A stretch of DNA of 64,000 nucleotides from NCBI GenBank assembly GCA_947462335.1, contig OX381714.1:22974618-23038617 (forward strand), read 5' to 3'. The position numbers and the translations under genes were made by a program. A model generated the notes under the pieces. That model ran no database searches, had not been told where the DNA came from, and worked only from the letters and a program-made list of their open reading frames with translations. Of this stretch, positions 11,670 through 23,820 are shown in pieces; positions within the stretch are counted from its first letter, which is position 1, and each line of letters starts with the position of its first letter. This DNA comes from Harmothoe impar (Eukaryota > Annelida > Polychaeta > Phyllodocida > Polynoidae).

Positions 11670-12827
11670 GGGGTGATCCATTAAGTATGTCACGCCCGAA
11701 GGGGTGGGGGGGGTCTATTTTTTCTGTGACAAAGTGTGACAAGGGGGTGGGGGGGGGGTGTATAGGATTGTGTGACGTCACACTTTCAGATTTTTTAAAA
11801 CCCTATATTAAATAAATGCTGCACAGCTGTAGGCCTATATGCATTGCCACTAAGCAGCATGATTATCTCATGTGTGCTACTTGAAACAGTATGTGGGTAC
11901 CACATCAGAGGAAAAAATAGCAGTGCCCGGGGGTTGTATATTCTATATAGATGGGTGTGCGGCTGGAAGGGTTACATTTTGAGCAAGATCCCTCTTTAAA
12001 TAGGCCTACCAAGGGTCTGCTTTTCACCATAATCCCTTCACCAAGTATCACTTTTCACCAGAATCCCCCTCACCAAGGGTCAATTTTCACCAAAACCTCC
12101 CTCACCAAGGGTCACTTTTCAGTGATTTCAACAAAACCTGTCAAAACAAAGGTCACTTTGGAGTCCTCACCCAAATAACTTGCAATCAAGGTCACTATTG
12201 ACTAAAATACCTTTTACCAAGGCTCACTCCTCAGAGAATCTACTTAAACCTAGACATTGCACTAGGGGTCACTTTTCTCCCTCGCCAAGAAAAAGGGTAA
12301 TTGGAGGGCCAGCCGCACACCCATGTTGAAATAAAATTGAGGCCCCCTTCCTCATTTAGCAGTTCCAGCACACCTTATATTCCTGAGAAAACAGACAAGA
12401 ATCCATGGATAGAGGCCACAAAAATCTAGGGTGCCACAGATACTTGTGTCATTTTGTTAATGCCTCTTTGAACAGTTGTAATCTGAAAGGGTTCTAGTCG
12501 ATAAAATCCATTATTTTCCTGTCTAGGAGGATGTGAAGGATTTGACTGATATCTGATGTCATACTTTCAACTCTTTAGTACCAATGTAATTGTATTAAAC
12601 CTGGGTTACAATTTATATTCAATATAATGATAGGCCTTATTGTACTGCTTATCACAATATGTGTATGGTCTTTTATATGATACAGTACTAGGGTGGGGGG
12701 GGGGTGTCGGGAGATTTGTGACATACTTTTCTAGGGGGTGTTTGGGAAAGTGTGACAAAGTGTGACATGGGGGTGGGGGGTCTTCAAAATGGCCAAAAAA
12801 GGTGTGACATACTAAATGGATCACCCC
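11670..12827. mobile_element. Non-autonomous TIR element (GGGGTGATCCATTWAGTATGTCAC ends)
   Basis: The left end GGGGTGATCCATTAAGTATG at 11670 is mirrored by CATACTAAATGGATCACCCC ending at 12827. G-rich 'GGGGTGGGGGG' and 'GTGACAAAGTGTGACA' stretches lie inside each end in mirrored order. There is no transposase frame. A second element (11951-12324) is nested inside. Confidence 0.65.
11951..12324. mobile_element. Nested MITE with 16-bp perfect TIRs and internal tandem repeats
   Basis: ATGGGTGTGCGGCTGG at 11951-11966 is perfectly inverted at 12309-12324. The interior is made of degenerate ~32-bp units of the form 'TTTTCACC.AAACCCCTCACCAAGGGTCA', about eight copies. It is noncoding. Confidence 0.65.
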
Positions 12828-12950
12828 AACGGTGTAGTCAATTGATTCACATGGATTTCACTAGATATGTACTGTATTTTTTTCACCAGGGCCTTTTAAG
12901 TGTGTATTGTCAGCACAATTTTCAACGGTCCTTTCATTTTGATACCCCTA

Positions 12951-13071
12951 TCCCAGTGGGCACAGAACATTGAATCAACGTTGATAACTGGTTGTCAATG
13001 TTGATTCAATATTGATTCAACATTGATTCAACATTGATTCAATGTTAAACTGATTTTTGTGCCCACTGGGA
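12951..13071. mobile_element. Short MITE (TCCCAGTGGGCACA ends)
   Basis: TCCCAGTGGGCACA at 12951-12964 is inverted as TGTGCCCACTGGGA at 13058-13071. The interior is tandem 'AACATTGATTC' words. It resembles in design the elements at 51678-52653 and 53749-54622. Confidence 0.65.
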
Positions 13072-13203
13072 TATAGTAAAAAAAGAAGATACAAAGGGTA
13101 TTCATTGTACCCCAGATGGTAAGGTAACTATTTTGTCTTATGCTGGAGAAAAATAGATTTGTGCAAAATCCAATAATCTAGCCACCAGGAGCGGTATACA
13201 TAT

Positions 13204-14163
13204 TTTCTGTCTCGGAATCACCTGGTGATTCCGAGACGGAAATTCATGAAATGTGATACATATTAGAACGGATAGCATGCATATGTGGACTATATGATTG
13301 CCTTTGTTACTGTTTAACCTGATAGAAGACATGTTAACCTTATGCCATACAGGTATTAGAGTGCTACTATGATGATATTATTTTTGTATCTGGTCGCATA
13401 ATATCAGGAAAGTTAGAAAAAATAAAGGAAATTTATTTTATAAGACATGGTGCATATAGGCAAATGGTGCCAAATCATGGTAAATATACCCAGGACTCAG
13501 CCTTCACATGTTATGTACATGGAGAGATAGTTTGGGGAGGTTGGGTGGAGTTTGGTTGTGATGGGAGAACTTTATGTCCAGCGGCTTGATATGGGTGATT
13601 CCGAGACGGAAATTCAGAATCTGGGTTCATATTAGAAGGTGCGCATAGTTAGAAGGAGCAAATGTTGTAAGATATACCCATATACACATGTTTAGTACAT
13701 GAAGAGATAGTTTAAAGAGGTTGTGTGGAGTTTGCTAGTGATGGGAGACCTTTATTTATAATTTGATGGGTGAATCATATGGGTGATTCCGAGACGCAAA
13801 ATCAGTGATCAGGCCATACTTTAGGCCAGTACTGTGCATAGTAGGTACAACCAATGGTCTTAATGCCCCATATGTATTGAAGTATATATGATGAGGATAT
13901 GGTAGATTGATTTTAAGGACTAATTGAACCATTTTGAGGAAAATAGTGTAAAGTTGAGAGTATGTGACGGAAATTGTCGTAATTTTGGCTAATATTCAAA
14001 ATTGATCGGGCTACAACTCAAGAAGTTTTTTTTTTGAGGATATCAATTTTTTGTATGCTTTTAGATACATGTTGTACCATGTTGTAAACAAAATTAGCAG
14101 TTGCTTTGCTGTATTTAACACCAAGAAATCAATATCCATGTATTTTCCGTCTCGGAATCACCC
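13204..14163. repeat. Repeat built on GGTGATTCCGAGACGGAAA
   Basis: The 19-bp word occurs as a head-to-head palindrome at 13204-13242, in direct orientation at 13594 and 13782, and inverted at 14143-14163, closing the block. Direct spacings are 370 and 188 bp, so the array looks like ~185-bp units. The segments before 13594 and 13782 are homologous over about 100 bp (both contain GAGATAGTTT and GATGGGAGA.CTTTAT). The outermost inverted pair could be the ends of a MITE of about 950 bp. Confidence 0.55.
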
Positions 14164-14649
14164 GAAATAATGACGATCGGCTTTGCGAGGCAATAAAAAC
14201 TGAACCGTTAGGGTTAGAGATGTATCAAAAAGTGTTCCAAGAAGCCAAGATGTATACTTTTCAATATAATCAACTTGTTTAAACATATAAAGAACTTTCT
14301 AGTTTGACCCTCCTCTGCCCCAAAACTGCATAACTCAGGAGCTACATATAGTTATACCAGCCCCTTCGGGGGCCGGGATTGTGTATTGCAACACAGTCAG
14401 ATCCGTATGTTTACTCGTAATGCATGCGTTACTTCTAGTTCTAGCTCCTTTGACCTAGATAGCGCCTCTGCATGGTAGCTACGGAGGAGTGTCGATAGAG
14501 AAGTTTAGGTTCGATTTTCTCAATAATTTGATTGATTTAAGATGTTATTCTCGAAGGGGAAGGTTAAAGGAGCATTTACTGTGGAATTTCGCTGGAATTG
14601 ATCAACAGTCTCCGATAAAAAGGTTAATCTAGGGACATTTATTCACAGA

Positions 14650-14900
14650 AAAAAATGGCGGATTTAATGAAAACTTCTTTCTCTTGTTGCTATATTCAAT
14701 GTGCGGGAGGCCCCCCCCCCCCCAAAAAAAGAGGAAAATATTCTGTCATAAAATGCGTGATAAAACCATTTGAACTCTTTACCATTACAATTTTCTTGGG
14801 GGACATGCCCCCCCCCCATATTTCCCGCTCGCGGGAAACAGACGGTTATTCCAGATTGGACAGGTTTGGGCCCCCCTTCTAGACAATCCTGGATCCGCCA
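14650..14900. repeat. Poly-C rich dispersed repeat fragment
   Basis: Two C-runs (near 14710 and 14808) and the terminal word CCTGGATCCGCCACTG. The last resembles the end of the CAGGGGCGGATCCAG-type element at 36048-36233. No coding function is seen. Confidence 0.35.
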
Positions 14901-14904
14901 CTGG

Positions 14905-15905
14905 GTTGATACTACAATTATGTAGCTTTTGTGATATAGAGGCCAGAGGAGGTATCAGGGCAATTTGACATGCCAGAGTAGTATTATATGGGTTCTGTGA
15001 TATAAAGGCAAGTTTGTATGAGAGCAGAATAGTTGTTATCTGAGGGAAATTCGGTATATCAGACTACTATATAGGTTTTGTGATATAAAGGCCAGTTGAG
15101 ATGATTATTACAATAGCTTTTGTGAGATAAAGGCTTGTTGATACTACAATTATGTAGCTTTTGTGATATAGAGGCCAGAGGAGATATTAGGGCAATTTGA
15201 CATGCCAGAGTAGTATTATATGGGTTTTGTGATATAAAGGCAAGTTGGTATAAGAGGAGAATAGTTGTTATTTGAGGGAAATTCGGTATAACAGACCACT
15301 ATATAGGTTTTGTGATATAAAGGCCAGTTGAGATGATTATTACATAGCTTTTGTGAGATAAAGGCTGGTTGATACTACAATTATGTAGGTTTTGTGATAC
15401 AAAGGCCAAAGTAGATATTAGGGCAATTTGACATGTCAGAGTAGTATATAGGTTTTGTGATTTAAAGGCAAGTTGATATACAAGGTGTGAATAGTTGATA
15501 TTCCAGGGAAATTCAGTATTTGAGACCAATATATCTGGGTTTTGTGATATAAGGGCAAGTTGGTATGTGAGAATAGTTGTTATTTGAGGGAAATTTGGTA
15601 TATATAGGTTTTGTAATATAAAGGCCAGTTGACATGAATATTACATAAGTTTTGTGAGATAAAGGCCGGTTGATATCATCATTGCATAAGTTTTGTGATA
15701 TAGAGGCCAATTGAGATGATTATTACACAGGTTTTGTGATATAAAAAGCTTTTGTGGGATAAAGGCATTTTTTATGTGGGATAAAGGCTTTTGTGCTTTA
15801 ACACCAATTTTGTGGGATAAAGGCCCGTGGCCAGCCTTAATCTAAAAAAACCTATACTCTTTTGTGGGATAAAGGACATTTTGTGGGATAAAGGCCCCAC
15901 AGGGT
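14905..15905. repeat. 231-bp higher-order minisatellite of TTTTGTGATATAAAGGC units
   Basis: The word TTTTGTGATATAAAGGC and variants recur every ~45-60 bp. At a higher level GTTGATACTACAATTATGTAG begins at 14905, 15137 and 15368, a period of 231-232 bp with four sub-units each. After about 15600 the higher order breaks down, and from 15740 short units (TTTTGTGGGATAAAGGC) follow. It lies between GS-like genes A and B and ends about 180 bp from B's stop codon. Confidence 0.75.
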
Positions 15906-16088
15906 CTCTTATTATCAGCCTATGAGTTTGTATTGTGATGCCTTCGAGTTAAATTTCTCATCAATTGATTTTTATGTTACAACTAATTATAGTTTGACAG
16001 CCAACAGGTTTAATTTCGGGTGAAAGTCGAGTCAGTCCTGACTCATTTTAATAGAACAAAGAATTAAGAAGAAACTCATGAAAATGAT

Positions 16089-18616
16089 TCACATCAGATC
16101 CGCATAGTGCTTGTGCTCCACATCAAGCCGCTCAGCCTCATCAGCCAACCCCTCAATCAGCTTCAGATCTGCTTCAGTCTTACTCTGTATGAACCATTCC
16201 ACAAAGACTTCTCCCAGCGCCTCCACCATGACCCTGTCACGCAGACTGTCCGGGGCCTCTTGCAGGGAAATTGGGAAGGTCGGAGCCTCTGATATATCAC
16301 AAGGATTAGGACAGGGTAGTTTGCGTGCCACACCATCTATTCCTGCAGCAATGGTAGCAGCCAGTGCCAGGTAGGGGTTAAACGGTGCAGTAGGAAGCCG
16401 GTTCTCAATGTATGGACCATCAGGACTGTCCCTTTTCACACGTAACATGGTGGTCCTGTCGTCAATGCCCCAGTTGGCCTGCTTAGGAAACCATGGATCA
16501 TGGAGTGTTCGGTAGCAGTTGGTGGTGATACAACACAATGCTGTAAGGGCCTTCGCATGGTGAATCATCCCAGCAATCCACTGCTTGCCAAACTCCGACA
16601 AACCATCAACACTGGCATCATCCTGGAAGACATTTGTGTCAGAATCCTTCTTCCACAATGAGAAGTTGAAATGGCCACTACTACGGTCTTCTCCAAGGAA
16701 TTGAAATGCCATGAAGTTTGCCTGCCACCCCCTCTGAAGTGCCATTTCTTTGATGCCTTGCTTCAGTATCACCACAGAATCAACACTCTCAATTCCAAAA
16801 TCTGCTTCTGTTACGTATTCAAAGAGCCCTGGGCTGGATTCTGCATGCATCATTTTAATACAAACCCCAGCTCTCTTCATTTTGGTTGCAACATCACAAA
16901 ACCACGTCTCATATTGTGACAGGGTTACCATGGACCAGCATTTGCTGCCAGAGAACACAGGTAACTGGGACTCTGGGTTGACAAGAACAAACTCCAGTTC
17001 TGTCCCAGAGTAGAACCTCAGACCTATGTCATCTAGTCGGCTGAGCATCCTCCGTGCCAAGTTCCTGGTACAGGCTTCTTGTGGGGTTGTAGGGTTCCAA
17101 AAGGTCTCTGCTATGAATTGTCCAATTCTGTACCTGCAATAAAATGATTAATATATATTTGTTTTATTAACAGGTGTATACTTTGCATCCTCATGTCTTT
17201 GAGAGTTCTGGTCTCACAAACCAAATTTGTACTGTAATGTCTTAAGTTCCCACTGACCTCAGTGGCCTAAATAAGAGTATTCAGGAAATAACCAGCAACC
17301 TTGTGATATATTCCTAGTCACTGGAGTAATTAGTGAGTCAATGATGCAACTCATGACTCATTCATAGTACTTTCAAGTTGGAAAAAAGATCTGACCTACC
17401 TACCCTATGTTGAACCATGTTGCCTGAAAAATACCTTTTCTTTTCCCTTAGGGTAAGCATAATGGTTTATAACTTATAGACCTACTTGTCAACCCAGGGG
17501 ACTGCATGCAGCGTACTGAGGTCAGGTATGACCTGCATGTTACCAAGGTGACAGTCCTGTACCTCCTTAGGTAGTACTGCCTGGGTAGGGCTAAATGCCT
17601 GCAGAGCTGCGACAGGAAATAAAGGAAATAAGATCTGTGAAATGATATCAAGTTTATTTCATGAAGATCAATAATAATCAAATTGTACCATAGTTTACTG
17701 TCACTCTCTGTTAGGCTATATCTTAATTCAGTATAATAGATGATGACCCACTCCGAACTGAATAGGGAGTTCGTTATTAGCGCGCCTGTTCTAGGTTCCA
17801 TTTAATAAACAACCTTTTTGCAACCTGTACACTTTACTCAAACTGTTGTTGACCACGTTCTTTCTTTAGTAACCTAACAATATTAAGAGAACGAAGTTGC
17901 GTCTGTTATACAGACGCAACTATAGTTATCTATAGTTATTGTTCATTTATGTTGGACTCTGCCAGTAAGCAAACCACCATTGATATTACAAAACCAAGCT
18001 TTAAGAATATGCTTGAAGTGCAAAATGAGAGATGAAACTGTAGAGGTGTTGCATTTTAGATCTGAGGTTCCAAAGCTTGTCAACAGGAGGTTTGTTCGAA
18101 AAGATGAACCCCCTAGTTACAGGGCTTCAACCGCGCTTCTCCTGAGACTGGACTAGCTGTTGTAGGCCACCTTATATACTGGGGTAGGTGACCGGTACTG
18201 ACACCTGGGAATGAGAACCAGAACCAAGGGTGCATGGTAAAAGCTTACGTGACACTCCAAAGGGAAAGGAGGGTATGGGTCAACCCCAGCAAAGGAAAAG
18301 GATCCCTGATGCTGGTTAACACCATAGCTAACCGCAAGAAGAGTGTATTAAATGAACCTGTATATATGGTTATCTGTAATGATAAAGCCCAGACATGGGT
18401 CCATATCTACCACTATGTTGAATGAAGTCCCCTTACCTGACATACAGCCGATGCCTGTGGTGAGGTATTTAGCAGCAGCTTTTGCAGCGCCCCCCTCAGG
18501 ACACCGTTCATGTCAGAAAACACAAACCGGATAAAGTCATACTCCTTTACTGCTGCCTGTGTTTCTGTCAGCTTCTCAGCAGATGCAGACAGGAGCACTG
18601 CCGCTACGGTAGCCAT
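16089..18616 (-). pseudogene. Glutamine synthetase-like (lengsin type), copy B, frameshifted exon 1
   Basis: The same three-exon structure as copy A: exon 1 18616-18437 (180 nt, against 187 in A and C), exon 2 17606-17486 (121 nt) and exon 3 17133-16089. Exon 1 lacks 7 bases between GGTGTCCTGAGGG and the AAGCTGCTGCTAAATACC part, so translation leaves the family sequence after VLRG and runs out of frame. Exons 2 and 3 are intact and very close to copy A (one codon shorter: LRDRVMV against LREDRVMV). In exon 3 the Glu after SPG is restored (GLFE against GFFD in A). It is therefore a recent pseudogene, or an assembly error in a real gene, or a gene using a downstream start. The 3' flank (15960-16088) is also homologous to A's (about 8310-8487). 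Confidence 0.7.
17895..17921. repeat. Perfect 11-bp stem hairpin
   Basis: AGTTGCGTCTG, a 5-base spacer and CAGACGCAACT form a perfect inverted repeat inside intron 1 of copy B. No T-run follows, and a function is not apparent. Confidence 0.4.
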
Positions 18617-18774
18617 CTTAGAGCTGTATCTTTGTGTGTAAAATGGTGTTGTGTACACCAATGCCCATGTGGGAGTGAGGAAATGTGTCACTGACCTTAT
18701 CGTGTGTTTAAACCATGAAGGGTAATATTGTGCTTTAAATAATGCAATGTGCCCTTTCATCACTATGATATATC

Positions 18775-18910
18775 AATGCTTTGTGGATGAGATACTCTAC
18801 CGGAGTATAATTGTATCCATCCCGAAGGGTTGGCATGATGAATGACCTGTTAGTAACTTGCCAAGGCAGTATTGATGCATCATGCCACCAGGGGCAGCAC
18901 ACATGAATGC
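18775..18910. repeat. Dispersed GGCATGATG-type repeat copy
   Basis: Contains ATCCCGAAGGGTTGGCATGATG and TTGATGCATCATGCCACC, inverted halves of a repeat also seen near 0.5, 24.0, 35.0, 48.4, 49.0, 55.3 and 57.7 kb. It is noncoding. Confidence 0.45.
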
Positions 18911-20468
18911 ACTCTACGGTCCTTAAAGGCCTATGCCTATGGTCTAAGTTTATAGGAGAATGCTGATGCCATATATCTTCTTGATGTACTTGTCATTCTA
19001 GAGCTATAATAAACATGAATCTACCACACCTGACTGAGCACCCATAGATTCCTATAGTAAAACCACCAGAATATGTTAGAAAGAACCTGAACTCTCTTTT
19101 CTCAGCCATGATGTCCTATTTTCTTTTGATAACACAGCACATATTTTGTTTGATAGATTAACAGAAAGGAAACTCCATTAGCATTAACTTTTTGTCTGAA
19201 ATATTCATACTAAAGATAATATCAAATTACTTTCGAAGACTTGTCAGTAAGAGTCATACCAATGAAACCACTAGGACAGAAAGAGTATACACCAGTGTAT
19301 TTTAGACACACTAGTGACATACCAGACATTTGTAATATCAGATGTCAAGTGGACTTCGCTGATCACAGGTGTTCAGAGTTGTACTATACAAACATCCCAT
19401 TAGTTACACATACCACTCAGCTGCAGATTGCCTGGGCTTTAGGGGTGTCATTATGAGTGCAATATTGCCCACCTATCTGATAGCACCACACATGAGTTCC
19501 CAGGTGAGGTTTACACACAGCTATCTGATATATTCATACCTCAGAACTAGGTCATCAAAACATATGCAAAGTATGGCCATTTATTTATGATTTTGTTTAA
19601 AATTCAACTTAAATTCCGAGATCACGTGATCTTTATCAGCTGGTTTATTGGACAAAAGCTCACGCAAGTTTCATTTTGTTTAAGCGATCAACAGGAAATA
19701 ATATCGATACTTCATGAATCAAAAATTGCACATATACTACATCACAATTGCCCCAAACCTAAAGCACTGTAATATAACTTACATAACTATGAGAAGTTCT
19801 GAAAAAAAAATAGCTGAAGAGCATCTTGAAAATGCACACATTGTTACATGTAAACTAAAAGAATAGATTACTCCTTTCCCTATTGTGATCACATTGATAG
19901 ACAGGCAAAAAGAAATCTAATATGCGTATTTAATCGATTAAAATATCAGTGAATAGTTTCTGGAGAAACATCATGCAGGTGAGGCTATTGAGAAAACCAA
20001 TGTACGCACTAAAGGGGACCTTAAAATTCGTTTTACGAAAAGGAGGGCAAAAACATGTTACTACCCAAAGTCACCCTACTATAGAGGAGTGACCCGCTGG
20101 GATACATGTATTAGATAAAGACATGCAGAAAATCACAACAAAAAGTGCCTTTTAAGCTAAGATTGAAACCCTACCACTATTAGTACCACCAACATGAGAT
20201 AATCATGATCAATATGCTGTTTCCGCTACCTTGTATTAGCTGAGCTTGATTTATAATGTATATATATTGTATTTATCATATATATGAATCATGTCATTTT
20301 CCAAAACGGATCGAGAATGTTAAGCAACAGATGATGATCCCTTGATGTTTGTGAGGAATCTCTGTGTGTGCCGAAAAACGCTCCATCACGGAACAATTCG
20401 TGCAATAAGTTGGAGACTTGAACCAATAAAACACTAAGTGTGGATTACAGTAGTAGGTTCTGTAAGGC
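18911..20468. other. Intergenic, no gene recognised
   Basis: AT-rich DNA between GS-like copies B and C. Short open frames at 19241-19772 overlap each other in different frames and lack any family pattern or splice context. Confidence 0.4.
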
Positions 20469-20469
20469 C

Positions 20470-20650
20470 AGCAGTAGGGCCCCAGGCTGTGTCACTTGTC
20501 GATCCTATGAAATGGGTCTTGTCCCTTGTCGATTTAAAGAAGTAGGTTTGTCCCTTGTTGCCAAATCCCAGCATTCCCTTGTCCCTTGTCCATAAGGGCT
20601 AAACTAGGGTCTTGTCCCCTTGTTGATTTTACCCGTCTTGGGCCCTAGCA
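20470..20650 (+). repeat. Low-complexity 'CTTGTCCCTTGTCGATTT' repeat
   Basis: Five or six degenerate copies of 'CTTGTCCCTTGTCGATTT', ending with TTTTACCCGTCTTGGGCCCT. Related blocks are at 38950-39110, 40555-40685 and 50400-50725 with the same ending logic (TTTTACCCGTCTGGGTCC). Confidence 0.45.
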
Positions 20651-21039
20651 GTATACATAATAGTAGAACCCAAACACAGCTCTATTGTAAACAATGAACA
20701 ATGTCAGCTTCAGTTTAAATACTTTTAGCTTTTGAAATTGTTGAATGCAGTCATATTTTATCACTCTTTGCAATGATCTTAGACATATAGATATAATTCT
20801 GATTGCTCCATATGCGCGGGCATGTTAGTTCTGTCTAGCTTGATACTGGACACCATAGCTTGCCAGGAACAAGCTAAGTTCCGAGGGAGGAACCAACATC
20901 TCACAAGCACTGCTGTACCAGCTTGCATTTGTCGATCAAGGGAACAAGTTTTCTACAACCTCATCGCTTTAGAAAGTGACTCCCTCTGAAGCAGCCACCC
21001 AAGAACTGTAGCTGATATCATTATGAATGCAAGGATGGC

Positions 21040-23195
21040 TCACATCAGATATGCATACTGCTCTTTTTCCAATTTGAGACGCTCACGCTCATCACTCACC
21101 CCCTCAATCAGCTTCACATCAGCTTCAGTCTTACTCTGTATAAACCATTCTATGAAGACTTGTCCCAATGCTTGCACCATGACAGTGTCCTCACGTAGAC
21201 AGTCCAGGGCCTCTTTGAGAGAAAAAGGGATCTGGGGAGCATCAGAAACATCATATGGCTTAGGACAGGGTAGTTTGCGTACCACACCATCTATTCCTGC
21301 AGCAATGGTAGCAGCCAGAACCAGGTAGGGGTTAAACGGTGCAGTAGGAAGCCGGTTCTCAATGTATGGGCCACCAGGGCTGTCACTCTTTACACGTAGC
21401 ATAGCCGTCCTGTCCCCGATGCCCCAGTTGGCCCGATGTGGAACCCAGGGGTCAAGTGGCTGATAGCAGTTAGTTGTAATGCAGGAGAGTGCGGTAAGAG
21501 CCCGTGCATGGTGAATCATACCAGCCATCCAGTGCTTGCCAAGCTCAGACATGTTATGGTCATCACTTGATGATTTATCCAGGAATGCATTCTTGTCAGA
21601 ATCCTTGTGCCAAACCGAAAAGTTAAAATGGCCACGACTGCCTTCATCCCCGCAGAAGGGAAATGCCATGAAGTTTGCCTGCCATCCACTCTGAAGTGCC
21701 ATTTCCTTGATGCCTTGTTTCAGAATCACAACTGAATCAATGCTTTCTATACCAAACTTTGGTTCGGTAGTGAATTCAAACTGCCCTGGACTAGGTTCAG
21801 TATGCATCATTTTGATACAGACCCCAGCCTTCTTCATATTGGATGCAACATCATAAAACCAGGCCTCGTATGGGGACTGGTGTAGGAGAGACCAACATCT
21901 GGTCCCTGGGAACACAGGTGACTGAGACTCTGGGTTGACAAGAACAAACTCCAGTTCTGTCCCAGAGTAGAACCTCAGACCCATGTCATCTAGTCGGCTG
22001 AGCATCCTCCGCGCTAAGTTCCTGGTACAGGCTTCTTGTGGGGTTGTAGGGTTCCAAAAGGTCTCTGCTATTAATTGTCCAATTCTGTACCTGCAATGAA
22101 AATTGCTATCATTATTTCAATCTCAATACATTATGAGTATGCTAGAAACAGAATTCAAGAGTTATTTTTTTTACACCCAGAAATCTCACATAGGTGATGG
22201 CAACATTTTGGATACATTTAGATATTCCTTAGACTGCCTCCCCAGACTGCAAAACACCCAAAATATATCCACTTAAGGTAGATTTAAGTTGAGAAACCGG
22301 GCAGACTGGTTTATAATTGTATGGACCTACTTGTTAATCCATGGCACTGCATGCAGCGTACCCAGGTCAGGTATGACCTGCATGTTACCATAGTGATGGT
22401 CGCGCACCTCCTTAGGTAATATTATGTTGTTTGTGCCAAAGGCTGGTACAGCTGTAAAACAGACAATGTTATTATATTCACCATTCTTGTATGTTGGGTC
22501 AATATAAACAATTTTCTTTTTCTCTGATTAGTGATTGTTTTCCTAACCACCAATTTCCCCCTCCACCTGCCATTGTCCGCACCATTTCCAAACTATACTT
22601 CAATAGCATCACCTAATGTGCCTATTTTTCATTATGGTAAATGTTATATCCATTAAATAATTGATATATATATACTATCACTAAAGACAAAACTAAATGA
22701 AGATTTATAGTTTTATATGGTAACGCATTAAACTTCAACTACATAAATAAATGTAATAAAGGGGATGCTAAGAAAGTCTGTGGGTAGTGTTGGCTCGGGA
22801 TATACAAAGATATAAACTATATTGTATCACAATAACTATACATCACATCAAAATGTGATAGGTAACACAGAGTACTGTTGATACTGTATACATTGATTGA
22901 TAAGCATTAATCAGTCATATCATTTGTAATGAAATACTGACCTGTAATAGCTTAATAACTTTTGCTATTGCTTGGTTAACGAAAATGATAATGGTAAAGT
23001 CCCCTTACCTGACATACATCCGATGCCTGTGGTGAGGTATTTAGCAGCAGCTTCTGCAGGTAGCAGCACGCCCCTCAGGACACCGTTCATGTCAGAAAAC
23101 ACAAACCGGATAAAGTCATACTCCTTTACTGCTGCCTGTGTTTCTGTCAGCTTCTCAGCAGATGCAGACAGGAGCACTGCCGCTACGGTAGCCAT
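21040..23195 (-). CDS. Glutamine synthetase-like protein (lengsin type), copy C
   Basis: Exons 23195-23009 (187 nt), 22451-22331 (121 nt) and 22090-21040 (1051 nt), with introns in the same phases as copy A, give 452 residues. I start at MATVAAVLLS (ATG 23195), the position shared by all three copies, although an upstream in-frame ATG exists at 23246. Motifs are FIRFVFSDMNGVLRG, GTELEFVLV, HTEPSPGQFE, SRGHFNFSVW and ENRLPTAPFNPYL. Unlike A, the metal-binding block reads SPGQFE, close to canonical GQxE; the second His of HxH is Asn here too. Exon 3 diverges more from A and B than they do from each other, apart from two almost identical patches (around 21275-21370 and 21935-22015). Confidence 0.85.
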
Positions 23196-23254
23196 CTTAG
23201 AACTGAATATGAACTTGGCTATGTTTATGCAGGTTTGCACCAACACTCTGAAAA

Positions 23255-23820
23255 CAGTGTTTAAATAGTAAATGCGAACACTTTTCTAAACATGTACCTG
23301 TTCCACATTTCTAAACACCTTTTAATTTCTAAACATGTTTAGATAAATTATGTTTAATTTCTAACAATGTTTAGTTAAAACAATGTCATGTTTATATGTT
23401 CCAACATGTTTAGATAATGACCTGTTTAGATATTTTCATTGCGTTTTAAGTGATGTTACTTTGTAACACTCACAATGAGTGTCATCACATAAATTACTTA
23501 TCATAACCAACAGAAAGTAACCGATGGGTATGTATAGGAGAATATTGGTACATATGTTTTTATACCCCATAGAATGGGTCCAGAAGCCTACAAAGTACTT
23601 CCATGAATGTAGCTGTCACCTAGTGGACTAAACTACAAGGGTTTATATCTAAACAAGTGTGTTCAGTGAGGAAATACCTAAAAACGTTTAGACATTCAGA
23701 TTTAATGTGTTCAAAGTCTAAACTGTTATATTTAAACATGTTTAAGGTAATTATGTTTAGAGTTTAAACATGTTTAGGTTATTTAGTGTTTATTTCTAAA
23801 CATAGTTTTTACAATGAAGC
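23255..23820. repeat. CTAAACATGTTTAG-rich palindromic repeat
   Basis: More than ten copies of TTTAAACATGTTTAG-type words in both orientations, with a bare ~250-bp centre, lie upstream of copy C. It looks like a palindromic MITE; clean ends were not fixed. Confidence 0.5.
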
